A DNA stretch of 64,000 bases from Diplocloster agilis (GTDB lineage Bacteria; Bacillota; Clostridia; Lachnospirales; Lachnospiraceae): contig NZ_JAHQCW010000023.1 of NCBI RefSeq assembly GCF_019042275.1, positions 32,695 through 96,694 on the forward strand. The letters are read 5' to 3'. The notes beneath the pieces were generated by a model, which made no database searches, was not told the DNA's origin, and saw only the letters and a program-made list of their open reading frames with translations. Position 1 is the stretch's first letter; each line of letters starts with the position of its first letter. Positions 1 through 7,722 of this stretch are shown here, one piece after another. The translations under genes and the position numbers were made by a program.

Positions 1-2
1 AC

Positions 3-179
3 GCGGACTGGGTGGAAGAGTTCCTTCCCCGCCATCCCGAACTGAACAAAGAGAACATACACAGCATTCTCCAGCAGGAAATCGGCCAGGTCTTCGTAAA
101 AGTCCTGGAAGACGCCGGTGTATTCAAATGCGACCCCGCCGGCCGAGAAGCTTTCCGGAGGTTTACTGCGGGGCTGTGA
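3..179 (+). CDS. C-terminal fragment of an unknown protein, cut by the window edge
   Basis: An open frame enters from the left edge and ends at the TGA at 177-179, giving 58 residues. The peptide is acidic-to-neutral and probably helical (it contains ILQQEIGQVFVKVLEDAGVF). I do not recognise a family. It ends about 20 bp before a large palindromic repeat, so that repeat lies directly downstream of the gene. The frame is continuous up to the edge, which supports a real coding end rather than a chance ORF, but the function is unknown. Confidence 0.5.
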   Translation, partial: ADWVEEFLPRHPELNKENIHSILQQEIGQVFVKVLEDAGVFKCDPAGREAFRRFTAGL

Positions 180-201
180 GAGGGGAGCTGCAAAGGGGAG
201 G

Positions 202-678
202 GATCCCCTATTGCATTTTTCAGGTTCACTCGCCCGGCCGGGGTTCTGCCTCGGGTTTGGGTCAGCCCGCCGCTTATGTCGGGGGATCGCGGGCGGTATC
301 CGGGGAGGCTTCCGGCTCCGGGGTTCTTTTGTGTCTCCCCGGGAGCGCGGAGGGCTTGCGCTGGTATCCGCTAAGTGAAATCGAAAAGCCGGGTTCAGGA
401 ACCGAGCCTATTCACCAGGAACACATGAGGTGTTCCCGGTTCAGAGGCTCTTGCCCGTCGGACGTGAAGTCCGCCGGTCATCCTGAACCCGGCTTTCCGA
501 TTTCACTAAGCGGATACGCAGCCGCCCTATGCGCTCCCGGGGAGACACAAAAGAACCCCGGAGCCGGAAGCCTCCCCGGATACCGCCCGCGATCCCCCGA
601 CATAAGCGGCGGGCTGACCCAAACCCGAGACAGAACCCCTGTTGGGCGAGTTTGCCCTGAAAAATACAATAGGGGATC
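202..678. repeat. Large imperfect palindrome, family B (complete copy)
   Basis: The left arm (about 202-400) is nearly the reverse complement of the right arm (about 481-678). The arms begin and end with GATCCCCTATTG and CAATAGGGGATC. The 80-bp centre (401-480) contains smaller inverted repeats (GGAACAC/GTGTTCC, GAGCC/GGCTC, GGACGTGAAGTCC). GC content is well above the flanks. Open frames inside it exist on both strands only because the arms mirror each other, so they are not genes. The core recurs at the right end of the window. It could be a structured RNA, a non-autonomous mobile element or a repair-generated palindrome; the sequence does not decide. Confidence 0.85.
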
Positions 679-790
679 TTAGACTTCTCCGTAAGTATCT
701 TCTGACTTCTAACCATTTATTTTAATACCTTTCACAGCACATAAAAATCTGTGGGTATATCTGCATATCATTCAAACAGAAAGTAAAGTA

Positions 791-1138
791 GGAGCGGGCC
801 GGGGCAGGGAGCGCCTTGCGGGAACCGGGGCCAGGGAAACATAGGCCAGAGGGCGCGGGAAGCCCCACCATACGGGGGCCAAACGCTTGAGGCCGGATCT
901 TAGAACGGGTTACGCAGATGACGGGAGAACCTCGCAGGGCCTGGAACACTGTTCGAGCCGTTTTGTGGCGAGTTTGTTCCAGGCCCTGCTAATAAGAGGT
1001 TCTCCCGTCATCGGAGTTACCCGTTCTTAGATCCGGCCGATGCGATTTGGCCCCCGTATGGTGGGGCTTCCCGTGCCCTCTGGCCTATGTTTCCCTGGCC
1101 CCGGTTCCCGCAAGACGCCCCCTGCCCCGGCCCGCTCC
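791..1138. repeat. Large imperfect palindrome, family A, copy 1
   Basis: A 348-bp near-perfect inverted repeat whose ends are GGAGCGGGCC and GGCCCGCTCC. The central part carries blocks shared with two other copies in this window (28758-29041 and 47148-47428): CGCTTGAGGCC, CTTAGAACGGGTTACGCA, CCTCGCAGG, CCTGCTAATAAGAGG, GGAGTTACCCGTTCTTAG and a loop of the form CACTGTTCGAGCC then GGCGAGTTTG. The outer arms are specific to this copy. The repeat sits between family B and a sugar isomerase gene that is transcribed toward it. Confidence 0.88.
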
Positions 1139-1159
1139 GGCCCCTTTACTCCAAAATAA

Positions 1160-2047
1160 TCAGCAGTCCACCCCGCGGATTTTGCGATAGTTTTTAAGGC
1201 TGATTTCGATGCTTTCGAATTCGGTGGGCCTGCGCGTGAAATCCTGTTTTAGGAGGACGTAGGATACGTTTCCGATTTCGGCGGCCAGATCAATGATGGG
1301 CTGCAGTTTCAGGATACCTTCCCCGATTTCTGTGAAAAGTTCACATTGTACGGGATGAATGTTTTGAATTTCGTTTCCTTGCAGCAGTTTGTCATATTGT
1401 ATGTTTTCCGCTATGGGATGGTGGTTTTTGAAATTCCACATGTTGAATTTGTCGATCTGGTCCAGCGGGTAGTCTTCCTGGACGATGGAACCTATACGGT
1501 CCGGGTATTTGCGGAAGAATGCGTAAGGATCTACCAGTCCCCGCATGAGCCAGTAGGTGTTCAGGGAGAGGTGGAACAGCTCCGGGTCGGTCTGGGACAG
1601 CAATAGGCTCATGATGGTCTGTCCGTCCATCTGCTGGAATTCATGATAATGATTTTCATAATAGAGAGAAAGGCCGTATTTCTGACAGAGGTTTCCGGCT
1701 TTGTTGTAGAAACGGCATTTTTCGTCCAGGATCTTGCGGGACGGAAAGTAATCGATGGGAATGACTAATCTGCTGCATCCCAGTTTTTGAAAAAAGGTAC
1801 AGGTTTTTTCTAAATTTTCTTCCGTCAGATTCGTGACATAACCGCCGATAATCGAGATGTTTGCAGCATCCGCTTCTTTTTTCCATTCTTCCGCGCTCAA
1901 TCCATAATAGGCGCTGCCGGAAGCGTCATAATTCGGTAATTCTATATAACGGTAACCAATACCGGCAGTTTTTCGAAGCGCGCCCAGCGGATCAAACCGC
2001 ATGTATTCCCGTACCGTATATCCTTGCAGACCAACTTTAATTCCCAT
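1160..2047 (-). CDS. Sugar phosphate isomerase/epimerase-like TIM-barrel protein
   Basis: This 295-residue protein has the pattern of the xylose-isomerase-like TIM-barrel superfamily (IolE and related isomerases/epimerases). It has an N-terminal strand KVGLQGYTVRE, a central YYENHYHEF segment with the usual metal-binding Glu, and a late CELFTEIGEGI segment that can supply the second Glu. Where many relatives have an Asp-x-x-Trp ligand segment it reads LNTYWLMRG. It is divergent from an aldo/keto reductase and near a LacI regulator and a Gfo/Idh/MocA dehydrogenase, which suggests catabolism of a sugar, polyol or sugar acid. The substrate is not predictable. The consensus promoter at 2119-2147 drives it. 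Confidence 0.8.
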   Translation of the reverse strand: MGIKVGLQGYTVREYMRFDPLGALRKTAGIGYRYIELPNYDASGSAYYGLSAEEWKKEADAANISIIGGYVTNLTEENLEKTCTFFQKLGCSRLVIPIDYFPSRKILDEKCRFYNKAGNLCQKYGLSLYYENHYHEFQQMDGQTIMSLLLSQTDPELFHLSLNTYWLMRGLVDPYAFFRKYPDRIGSIVQEDYPLDQIDKFNMWNFKNHHPIAENIQYDKLLQGNEIQNIHPVQCELFTEIGEGILKLQPIIDLAAEIGNVSYVLLKQDFTRRPTEFESIEISLKNYRKIRGVDC

Positions 2048-2095
2048 AATAAATACCCACCCTTTCCGATCTTCGTTTTTTTATTGACTATTTTG

Positions 2096-2105
2096 GGACA
2101 TGTCA
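2096..2105. repeat. Orphan GGACATGTC(A) unit
   Basis: TTTTGGGACATGTCA here matches the left part of the 21-bp unit found in arrays next to the RAYT transposase (49664-49715 and 50895-50967) and between rimM and trmD. Only one copy is present and its last base differs. It lies in the 5' untranslated region of the isomerase gene. It may be a relic unit or chance, since the core is only 10 bp. Confidence 0.35.
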
Positions 2106-2118
2106 TATGTATGCAGTT

Positions 2119-2147
2119 ATTATAAAATAAAAAATGAAAACTTTCAA
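2119..2147 (-). promoter_or_regulatory. Sigma-A promoter of the isomerase gene
   Basis: On the minus strand TTGAAA (2142-2147) and TATAAT (2119-2124) are separated by exactly 17 bp. The start codon is about 72 bp downstream. A TGAAAAC/GTTTTCA inverted repeat (2135-2157) overlaps the -35 element. Confidence 0.7.
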
Positions 2148-2172
2148 CATGTTTTCACTAATAAATTAATTA

Positions 2173-2184
2173 TTTTCATGAAAA
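2173..2184. promoter_or_regulatory. Palindrome TTTTCATGAAAA, candidate LacI-family operator
   Basis: A perfect 12-bp palindrome between the divergent promoters of the isomerase and the aldo/keto reductase. The same 12-mer occurs twice at the promoter of the dehydrogenase gene (4662-4673 and 4692-4703), and the LacI-type regulator gene lies between these loci. Assignment to that regulator is inference from position and symmetry. Confidence 0.6.
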
Positions 2185-2197
2185 ATGTAAAATATTA

Positions 2198-2226
2198 TTG
2201 ACGAAAGTCATGAAAGACCCTATAAT
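2198..2226 (+). promoter_or_regulatory. Sigma-A promoter of the aldo/keto reductase
   Basis: TTGACG (2198-2203), a 17-bp spacer and a perfect TATAAT (2221-2226). The start codon at 2281 is about 47 bp after the expected transcription start, with a GGGAGGGTCATGTA-type ribosome binding region. Confidence 0.75.
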
Positions 2227-2280
2227 ATCAATAAAAGACAGTGAAACAATTTTTGTAATAGTGGATGGGAGGGTCATGTA

Positions 2281-3111
2281 ATGAAAATTTTCAACAAAGA
2301 ACTGGCCAACGGAGTTAAGGTGCCTTGTATCGGCATCGGCATGGACCAGGTTACAGATCAGAGACAGGCATATGATGCGATTCATTGCGCTTTTGAGGCG
2401 GGGTATCGAAGTATCGACACCGCGTCGTCTTACAAGAATGAAGAAGCGGTGGGAAAAGCGGTGCAGGAGAGCGCGCTTTCCCGGGAAGAGCTGTACATAA
2501 CCACAAAACTGACTGCGGCGGATCAGGGATATGACGCAGCCCTTCGGGCCTTTGACCGGAGTATGCAGGCGCTGAGACTCAGCTACCTGGACTGTTTCTT
2601 AATCCACTGGCCCGGAAAATATCTGTATGGAGAGACCTGGAGAGCGTTCGAACGCCTGTATCAGGAAAAAGCGGTCCGGGTTATCGGCGTTTGCAATTTC
2701 AATCCGCATCACATAGAAACGCTGGTGAGCCAAGGAAGTATGCTCCCTCTGGTCAACCAGGTAGAGAGCCATCCATACTATCCCCAGAATGAGCTGCAGT
2801 CCTACTGTGAAGACAAAAACATCCTGATGGAAGCATGGAGTCCCCTCATGTGCGGCGGCATTATCCTGAAAGATCCCGTGATTATAAAAATCAGCCGGGA
2901 GACGGGAAAATCTCCCGCCCAGGTCGTGCTGCGCTGGCATATCCAGAAAAACCACCGGATTTTCCCGAAGTCCGTAACTCCCGCCCGAATCCGGGAAAAC
3001 TTGGATATCTTCGACTTTGAACTGAACCAGGACCAGATGTCCGCCATCGAAACCTTAAAAGACCACAATCAAAAAATAGGCCCGAATCCGGACATCTTCT
3101 TTGAGGTGTAG
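2281..3111 (+). CDS. Aldo/keto reductase
   Basis: A 276-residue NADPH-dependent aldo/keto reductase of normal length for bacterial 2,5-diketo-gluconate reductase-like members. The catalytic tetrad is visible as Asp46 (in SIDTASSY), Tyr51, Lys76 (in YITTKL) and His109 (in FLIHWPG). The C-terminal cofactor loop contains the PKSVTPARIREN motif that binds the 2'-phosphate of NADPH. It is cytoplasmic and reduces or oxidises a sugar carbonyl. The divergent isomerase and the nearby LacI regulator and dehydrogenase suggest one carbohydrate pathway. The exact substrate is unknown. Confidence 0.88.
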   Translation: MKIFNKELANGVKVPCIGIGMDQVTDQRQAYDAIHCAFEAGYRSIDTASSYKNEEAVGKAVQESALSREELYITTKLTAADQGYDAALRAFDRSMQALRLSYLDCFLIHWPGKYLYGETWRAFERLYQEKAVRVIGVCNFNPHHIETLVSQGSMLPLVNQVESHPYYPQNELQSYCEDKNILMEAWSPLMCGGIILKDPVIIKISRETGKSPAQVVLRWHIQKNHRIFPKSVTPARIRENLDIFDFELNQDQMSAIETLKDHNQKIGPNPDIFFEV

Positions 3112-3176
3112 ACATTATAAATCCAGAATGATCTATAAACGAAGAGCTGATCCGGAGCAAAAGCAGGGTGAAAAAC

Positions 3177-3219
3177 GGAGGCAGCCGGGCTCAAAGGAAG
3201 GGCTGCCTTCGCTTTTTCT
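3177..3219. terminator. Terminator between convergent genes
   Basis: GGCAGCC (about 3180-3186) pairs with GGCTGCC (3201-3207), followed by TTCGCTTTTT. It lies between the aldo/keto reductase and the convergent LacI regulator gene. Confidence 0.6.
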
Positions 3220-3248
3220 GCGGACATTAGGAACCATTTCGGGCAATC

Positions 3249-4289
3249 CTACCCCCGCGTCACCGGAATAGCCGTAGATTCCCGGATGATCAGCTCCGTA
3301 TTCAACACCATATGCTTCGTCTCGGCGGAAGGGTTTGTCAGCTTCTCGTGCATCAGTTCGCAGGAGATGTACCCCAGCTGGAATTTTGGCTGGTTGACGG
3401 TGGTGATGGAAGGCATGGTAATGCTGGAAATATCCACATTATCAAAGCCGACTACGATAATATCCTCAGGCACCCGGAAATTCGTATGCTTCGTGGCGCG
3501 GATCACCGCGGCGGCGCACATATCGGATACGGCGAAGAAGGCGTCCGGCGGATTGGGCATGGTCAGAAGCTTTGCCACGGAGGAGAAGGCCATGTCCGCA
3601 TTGATTTCCGGAAGTTGGATAATCCAGTCGGGATTCACTTCGATCCCGGCGTTTTCCAATGCTTTGAGATAACCCTCTTTGCGGTGGCGCGCGTATTTGT
3701 ACTCCATTGGCCCGTTAACCAGGGCGATTTTCCGGTGCCCGGTGGATAAAATATAATCCATGGCGTTTTTGGAAGAGGCCAGATCGTCGATGCCTACGGT
3801 GGACACCGGTGAATACTCTTCAAACTCGCAGCATTGCACCAGAGGGAAGGATGCGGATAAAGTCTGCACCACATTGGCGCTTAAGTGATTCAGCGTGATG
3901 ATCCCCTTCGCATTTACCCTGGACAGCATGTTCATAATCGATGAGAGATTACTCTCATGGATATGCCCCTGGTTAAGCAGCATATCGTACTCGTGCAGTT
4001 CGGCCGCCGCCTTCGCGCCTTTTACGATTTCATTATAAAACGGGTTGCTCAGGGAGGGGATATTGATAATGAGCAGATCCTTTTCGGAACGCCGGCTGTC
4101 GGCCGAAAGGGCAGCCGGAGCAGCGGCGCTTTTTTGGTAATTCAGCGCCTGCGCGGATTCCATGACTTGACGATACGTATCTTCGTTGACGATACCTTTG
4201 TGATTAAAGACTCTGGAAACAGTCGCCACAGAGACCCCGGCATGGTTTGCGACGTCTGTGATCGTTGCTTTCTGTCGTTTTGGGCTCAT
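3249..4289 (-). CDS. LacI/GalR-family transcriptional regulator
   Basis: A 346-residue repressor of normal family length. The N-terminal helix-turn-helix and hinge helix are clear (ITDVANHAGVSVATVSRVFN, residues about 9-28), followed by a periplasmic-binding-protein-like sensor domain with the usual LLIINIPSLSNPFYNEIVKGA start and the VGFDNVDIS segment. It should bind a sugar-derived effector and a palindromic operator. The likely targets are the TTTTCATGAAAA sites at 2173, 4662 and 4692, which flank this gene on both sides. No such site is seen at its own promoter. Confidence 0.9.
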   Translation of the reverse strand: MSPKRQKATITDVANHAGVSVATVSRVFNHKGIVNEDTYRQVMESAQALNYQKSAAAPAALSADSRRSEKDLLIINIPSLSNPFYNEIVKGAKAAAELHEYDMLLNQGHIHESNLSSIMNMLSRVNAKGIITLNHLSANVVQTLSASFPLVQCCEFEEYSPVSTVGIDDLASSKNAMDYILSTGHRKIALVNGPMEYKYARHRKEGYLKALENAGIEVNPDWIIQLPEINADMAFSSVAKLLTMPNPPDAFFAVSDMCAAAVIRATKHTNFRVPEDIIVVGFDNVDISSITMPSITTVNQPKFQLGYISCELMHEKLTNPSAETKHMVLNTELIIRESTAIPVTRG

Positions 4290-4363
4290 TTAAAACACCG
4301 CCTTCTTAAAAAATAAGCTCCATTTATCAAAATTGAACGGAAATAAATGGAAAACTTTTGTCT

Positions 4364-4372
4364 ATTATAGCA
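4364..4372 (-). promoter_or_regulatory. Extended -10 promoter of the LacI-type gene
   Basis: On the minus strand TGC is followed directly by TATAAT (4364-4369), the form of an extended -10 element. No good -35 hexamer is seen 17 bp upstream. About 75 bp separate it from the start codon. Confidence 0.5.
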
Positions 4373-4631
4373 TGTTATTCGATTACTGCATAGTGCTCCA
4401 TTGAAAAATCTTACAAAACTATGTAAAATTACATCCTGTGAATATCACCGTTTGGAGAGGCAGAGTTGCCACGGAAGGTGGGTCTGAAACACAGGAAATT
4501 TTTTTGCTGATTCTAAGTGAATCCATAGTTTCACAAGTAGAACGCAGCATACATTGTGCACAAAATCAATCGGATTCTTTTATGCAAAAGATCAAAATAT
4601 AAGAAATAGGGTAATTTTTTGCGAAACCTGA

Positions 4632-4660
4632 TTGACTCATTTTTGGGATTATGCTACTAT
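4632..4660 (+). promoter_or_regulatory. Sigma-A promoter of the Gfo/Idh/MocA gene
   Basis: TTGACT (4632-4637), a 17-bp spacer and TACTAT (4655-4660). It lies in the 515-bp gap 4290-4804. The left part of that gap holds the promoter of the LacI-type gene, and I see no gene in 4400-4630. Confidence 0.65.
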
Positions 4661-4661
4661 A

Positions 4662-4703
4662 TTTTCATGAAAAAACTGAAAATGATAGATATTTTCATGA
4701 AAA
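4662..4703. promoter_or_regulatory. Paired TTTTCATGAAAA operators
   Basis: Two perfect copies of the 12-bp palindrome, at 4662-4673 and 4692-4703, lie 30 bp apart start to start and immediately after the -10 element. Binding there would block transcription initiation, which fits LacI-type repression. The pair plus the single distant site at 2173 would allow cooperative binding. Confidence 0.65.
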
Positions 4704-4804
4704 AAGAAAGAAGATGATAGATCACCGGAGAACCGGGAAACTAGCAGTAGGAACCATATAAAACGATAACTGCCGCTTTAAAAACGGCAACATGGAGGCA
4801 AAGT

Positions 4805-5926
4805 ATGGAAAAAGTAAACGTTGGAGTCATTGGGTGCGGAAATATCAGCGAAAAATATTTGGAAAATTTATGCGGTATTTTTAGCCAGACGCAGGTAATC
4901 GCGGTCACAGACATAAAAGAGGAGGCGGCTAAGCTGCGCGCGGAACAGTTTCACATTCCCAGGGTGTGTAAAAGCAGCGAAGAATTACTTGCCATACCGG
5001 AGATTGACATCGTGGTAGTCCTGACCCAGCCCGGGCAGCACGCGCAGATCTGTGAGCAGGCGCTGCTGGCGGGAAAACACACCTATGTGGAAAAACCTCT
5101 GGCGCTGAACACCGAAGACGGACGCCGTCTGGTGGAACTGGCGGCCCGGCAAAATAAAATGCTGACCAGCGCGCCCGATACGGTACTGGGAAGCGGCATA
5201 CAGACCGCCCGCAAACTGATCGACGAGGGATGGATCGGCAGGCCGTTCGGAGCCATCAGCCACATCCTGACAGGGGGGCCGGAATCGTGGCATCCCAATC
5301 CTGCTTTCCTGTATCACAAAGGGGCAGGCCCATTATATGATGTGGCGCCCTACTATGTGGCGGGCTTGACTTATCTGCTGGGGCCTGTGGAAAGCGTTAT
5401 GTGCTCCGCAAAAAAAGTGCATGAGGAGCGCACCATCACCAGTGAGCCTCTGTACGGCACCAAGATCCAGGTAGAAGTTCCCACGTATCTGGCCGGAATC
5501 CTGACCATGGAAAGCGGAGTCGTCGCAACCATCCACCATTCTTTTGACGTAGACGCCACAAGGATGGACGACAGCGTAGAGATCTACGGTACCGAGGGCA
5601 CCCTCGTGATCCCCACCCCCTGTGGTTTTTCAGGAAAGATCCACTACCGGAGAAAAGGAAACCCGGACTGGGCCGACATCCCCTGTATTTTTGAATATAA
5701 GAGGGATATGCGTGGAATCGGCGTAGCCGATATGGCCTCAGCGATACTGGAAAACCGGAGCCAGCGTCTGAGCGCGGCCTTTGGATATCACACATTAAAT
5801 GTACTGGAGGCGTTGGATATTTCCGCTCAGGAAGGAACCGCCCAGCCCATTGCCAGCACATTTGAGAGAACAGAAGCGATGCTTCTGAATCCCGGCTGGG
5901 GAGATGAGCAAAGAAATAGGGGTTAA
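4805..5926 (+). CDS. Gfo/Idh/MocA-family oxidoreductase
   Basis: A 373-residue NAD(P)-dependent dehydrogenase. The Rossmann start VGVIGCGNISEKYLENL is at residues about 6-22, the conserved YVEKPLAL (Lys near 97) marks the active site, and a C-terminal alpha/beta domain of the GFO_IDH_MocA type follows. The start is supported by GGAGGCAAAGT before the ATG. Family members oxidise or reduce sugars, inositols and sugar acids in the cytoplasm. The twin operators at its promoter link it to the neighbouring LacI regulator, the isomerase and the aldo/keto reductase. The substrate is unknown. Confidence 0.87.
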   Translation: MEKVNVGVIGCGNISEKYLENLCGIFSQTQVIAVTDIKEEAAKLRAEQFHIPRVCKSSEELLAIPEIDIVVVLTQPGQHAQICEQALLAGKHTYVEKPLALNTEDGRRLVELAARQNKMLTSAPDTVLGSGIQTARKLIDEGWIGRPFGAISHILTGGPESWHPNPAFLYHKGAGPLYDVAPYYVAGLTYLLGPVESVMCSAKKVHEERTITSEPLYGTKIQVEVPTYLAGILTMESGVVATIHHSFDVDATRMDDSVEIYGTEGTLVIPTPCGFSGKIHYRRKGNPDWADIPCIFEYKRDMRGIGVADMASAILENRSQRLSAAFGYHTLNVLEALDISAQEGTAQPIASTFERTEAMLLNPGWGDEQRNRG

Positions 5927-5971
5927 GGCCGGTAAACAGGAAGAACCGCCGGCAACACAGACCGTCTCATG

Positions 5972-6020
5972 CGGGAGGCGTAACATTCGAGGGAATGTTA
6001 CACCTCCCGTAAAATTTTTT
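5972..6020 (+). terminator. Rho-independent terminator
   Basis: A 17-bp stem (5972-5988 with 5993-6009, one mismatch) with a 4-base loop, followed by TAAAATTTTTT. It separates the dehydrogenase gene from the hydrogenase gene. Confidence 0.85.
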
Positions 6021-6039
6021 CCCATTTTAGACCGAAGTG

Positions 6040-6048
6040 TGATAAAAT
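6040..6048 (+). promoter_or_regulatory. Extended -10 promoter of the hydrogenase gene
   Basis: TGA at 6040-6042 precedes TAAAAT at 6043-6048, an extended -10 arrangement. No clear -35 hexamer is present. It is the only candidate between the terminator and the start codon at 6084, which has an AGGAGGTACGAAAGA ribosome binding site. Confidence 0.45.
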
Positions 6049-6083
6049 GTTAACGAGAATGAAATTTTAGGAGGTACGAAAGA

Positions 6084-7586
6084 ATGAGAGGACTGGAAAC
6101 CCCCGTTCGTAAACTGCGCCATCAGGTATTTACGGAGGTTGCAAAAGTAGCTTATGCTTCGGAAAATGTGAATAACGATATTGAGGCGATCCCCTATAAA
6201 ATCACCCCGGGTGATGTGCCTTTGTACCGGGAGAGTATCTATAGAGAAAGGGCGATTGCTTCTGAGCGGGTCCGGCTGGCGATGGGAATGTCCTTAAGAC
6301 CGGAGGACAAGCCGGTACATATCACGGATGGAATTGAACTGAGTAACATTGACCAGAAATATTATGAACCGCCCCTTATGCAGGTGATTCCTTCCGCCTG
6401 TAACTCATGCGCGGATAATAAGATGGAAGTCAGCAACGAATGCCAGGGCTGTATCGCCCATCCCTGTCAGGAGGTATGTCCCAAGGGCGCGATTTCCTTC
6501 GTGAACGGCAAGTCTTTTATCGATCAGGAGAAATGTATCCAGTGCGGCAGATGTAAAGCAGCCTGTCCCTATGACGCTATCGCCAGGAAGATCCGTCCCT
6601 GCGCGGCGGCCTGCGGAATCAAGGCCATCGAGTCGGACGATCTGGGCAGGGCGAAGATCAACACGAACATGTGCGTTTCCTGCGGACAGTGTATGGTCAG
6701 CTGCCCCTTCGGAGCGATTGCCGATAAATCACAGCTGTTCCAGCTGATCCGCTGCATGAAGAACGGCGGGGAGGTAATCGCGGAGGTAGCTCCCGCTATT
6801 ATCGGCCAGTTCGGACCGGAAAATAACCAGAAGAAAGTGAAGGCCGCCCTTTTGGAGCTGGGCTTTAGTAAGGTATATGAAGTGGCCATGGGCGCGGATG
6901 TGGGTTGTGTGACGGAGGCGCATCACTATGTAGAGAAAGTGGTGACGGAGGAACTGCCGTTCCTGCTGACTTCCTGTTGTCCTTCCTGGTCTATGATGGC
7001 GAAGAAGTTTTTCCCGGAGATGATCGACAGTGTGTCCAATTCCCTGACTCCCATGGTGGCCACAGCCAGAACGATCAAGCAGAAGCACCCCGACGCGAAG
7101 GTTGTGTTTATCGGGCCGTGTGCGTCCAAGAAACTGGAAGCCTCCAGAAGAACGGTGCGAAGCGATGTGGATTTTGTGATTACCTTTGAAGAACTGCTGG
7201 GCATGTTCGATGCGAAGGGGATTAATCTGGACGAATACGACAAAGAGGTGTCCATGCATGACGCCACCGGAGCGGGCCGCGGCTACGCGATCGCCGGAGG
7301 GGTCGCGGAGGCCATTGAAAAATGCGTGAATGAATACTATCCGGATGTGGACGTGCTGATTGAGCATGCGGAGGGCCTGGAAGAATGTAAGAAGATGCTG
7401 ATGCTGGCCAAAGCGGGCAGAAAGAACGGCTGTCTGATAGAGGGTATGGCCTGTCCCGGCGGCTGCGTGGCCGGCGCGGGAACCAATATCCCGATTAACA
7501 AGGCTACGGTAGAGGTTAAGAAATTTGTAAAGGCATCCTCAAAACCGATTCCTGCGAAAGAATTAGAAGAAATCGAACTTCCTTGA
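6084..7586 (+). CDS. [FeFe] hydrogenase, ferredoxin-type, group B-like
   Basis: This 500-residue protein carries the H-cluster motifs TSCCPSW (residues 296-302), IGPCASKK (343-350) and EGMACPGGCVAGAG (453-466). Before them are 4Fe-4S motifs CIQCGRCKAACP (151-162) and CVSCGQCMVSCP (197-208), plus a further Cys-rich segment at 106-132. It should make or consume H2 with ferredoxin as partner in the cytoplasm. The GMAC-GAG form of the third motif and the missing N-terminal 2Fe-2S domain resemble group B enzymes common in gut Clostridia; that subgroup call is inference. It is a single-gene unit between two terminators, and no maturase genes are in the window. Confidence 0.9.
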   Translation: MRGLETPVRKLRHQVFTEVAKVAYASENVNNDIEAIPYKITPGDVPLYRESIYRERAIASERVRLAMGMSLRPEDKPVHITDGIELSNIDQKYYEPPLMQVIPSACNSCADNKMEVSNECQGCIAHPCQEVCPKGAISFVNGKSFIDQEKCIQCGRCKAACPYDAIARKIRPCAAACGIKAIESDDLGRAKINTNMCVSCGQCMVSCPFGAIADKSQLFQLIRCMKNGGEVIAEVAPAIIGQFGPENNQKKVKAALLELGFSKVYEVAMGADVGCVTEAHHYVEKVVTEELPFLLTSCCPSWSMMAKKFFPEMIDSVSNSLTPMVATARTIKQKHPDAKVVFIGPCASKKLEASRRTVRSDVDFVITFEELLGMFDAKGINLDEYDKEVSMHDATGAGRGYAIAGGVAEAIEKCVNEYYPDVDVLIEHAEGLEECKKMLMLAKAGRKNGCLIEGMACPGGCVAGAGTNIPINKATVEVKKFVKASSKPIPAKELEEIELP

Positions 7587-7669
7587 TCCGAGCTTAAATG
7601 AAATACCAGTTGGCAAAAAGATCCTGGATAGGTGATATGTAACGGTTCTTAAATTTCAGTTAAGTTTAT

Positions 7670-7722
7670 AAAGCGTTATCTGCTTTTTACCCGGAGGTAA
7701 AAAGCAGAAACGCTTTTTCTTT
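7670..7722. terminator. Bidirectional terminator between hydrogenase and MATE genes
   Basis: A strong 21-bp stem, TGCTTTTTACC (7681-7691) with GGTAAAAAGCA (7696-7706), extended by AAAGCG/CGCTTT outside, ends in a T-rich tract on the plus strand. The last codons of the minus-strand MATE gene lie inside it. Confidence 0.75.

Noticed and set aside
128..949. Several open frames inside the first two palindromes
   Set aside because: They appear on both strands because the arms mirror each other; they lack ribosome binding sites and cross the stems.
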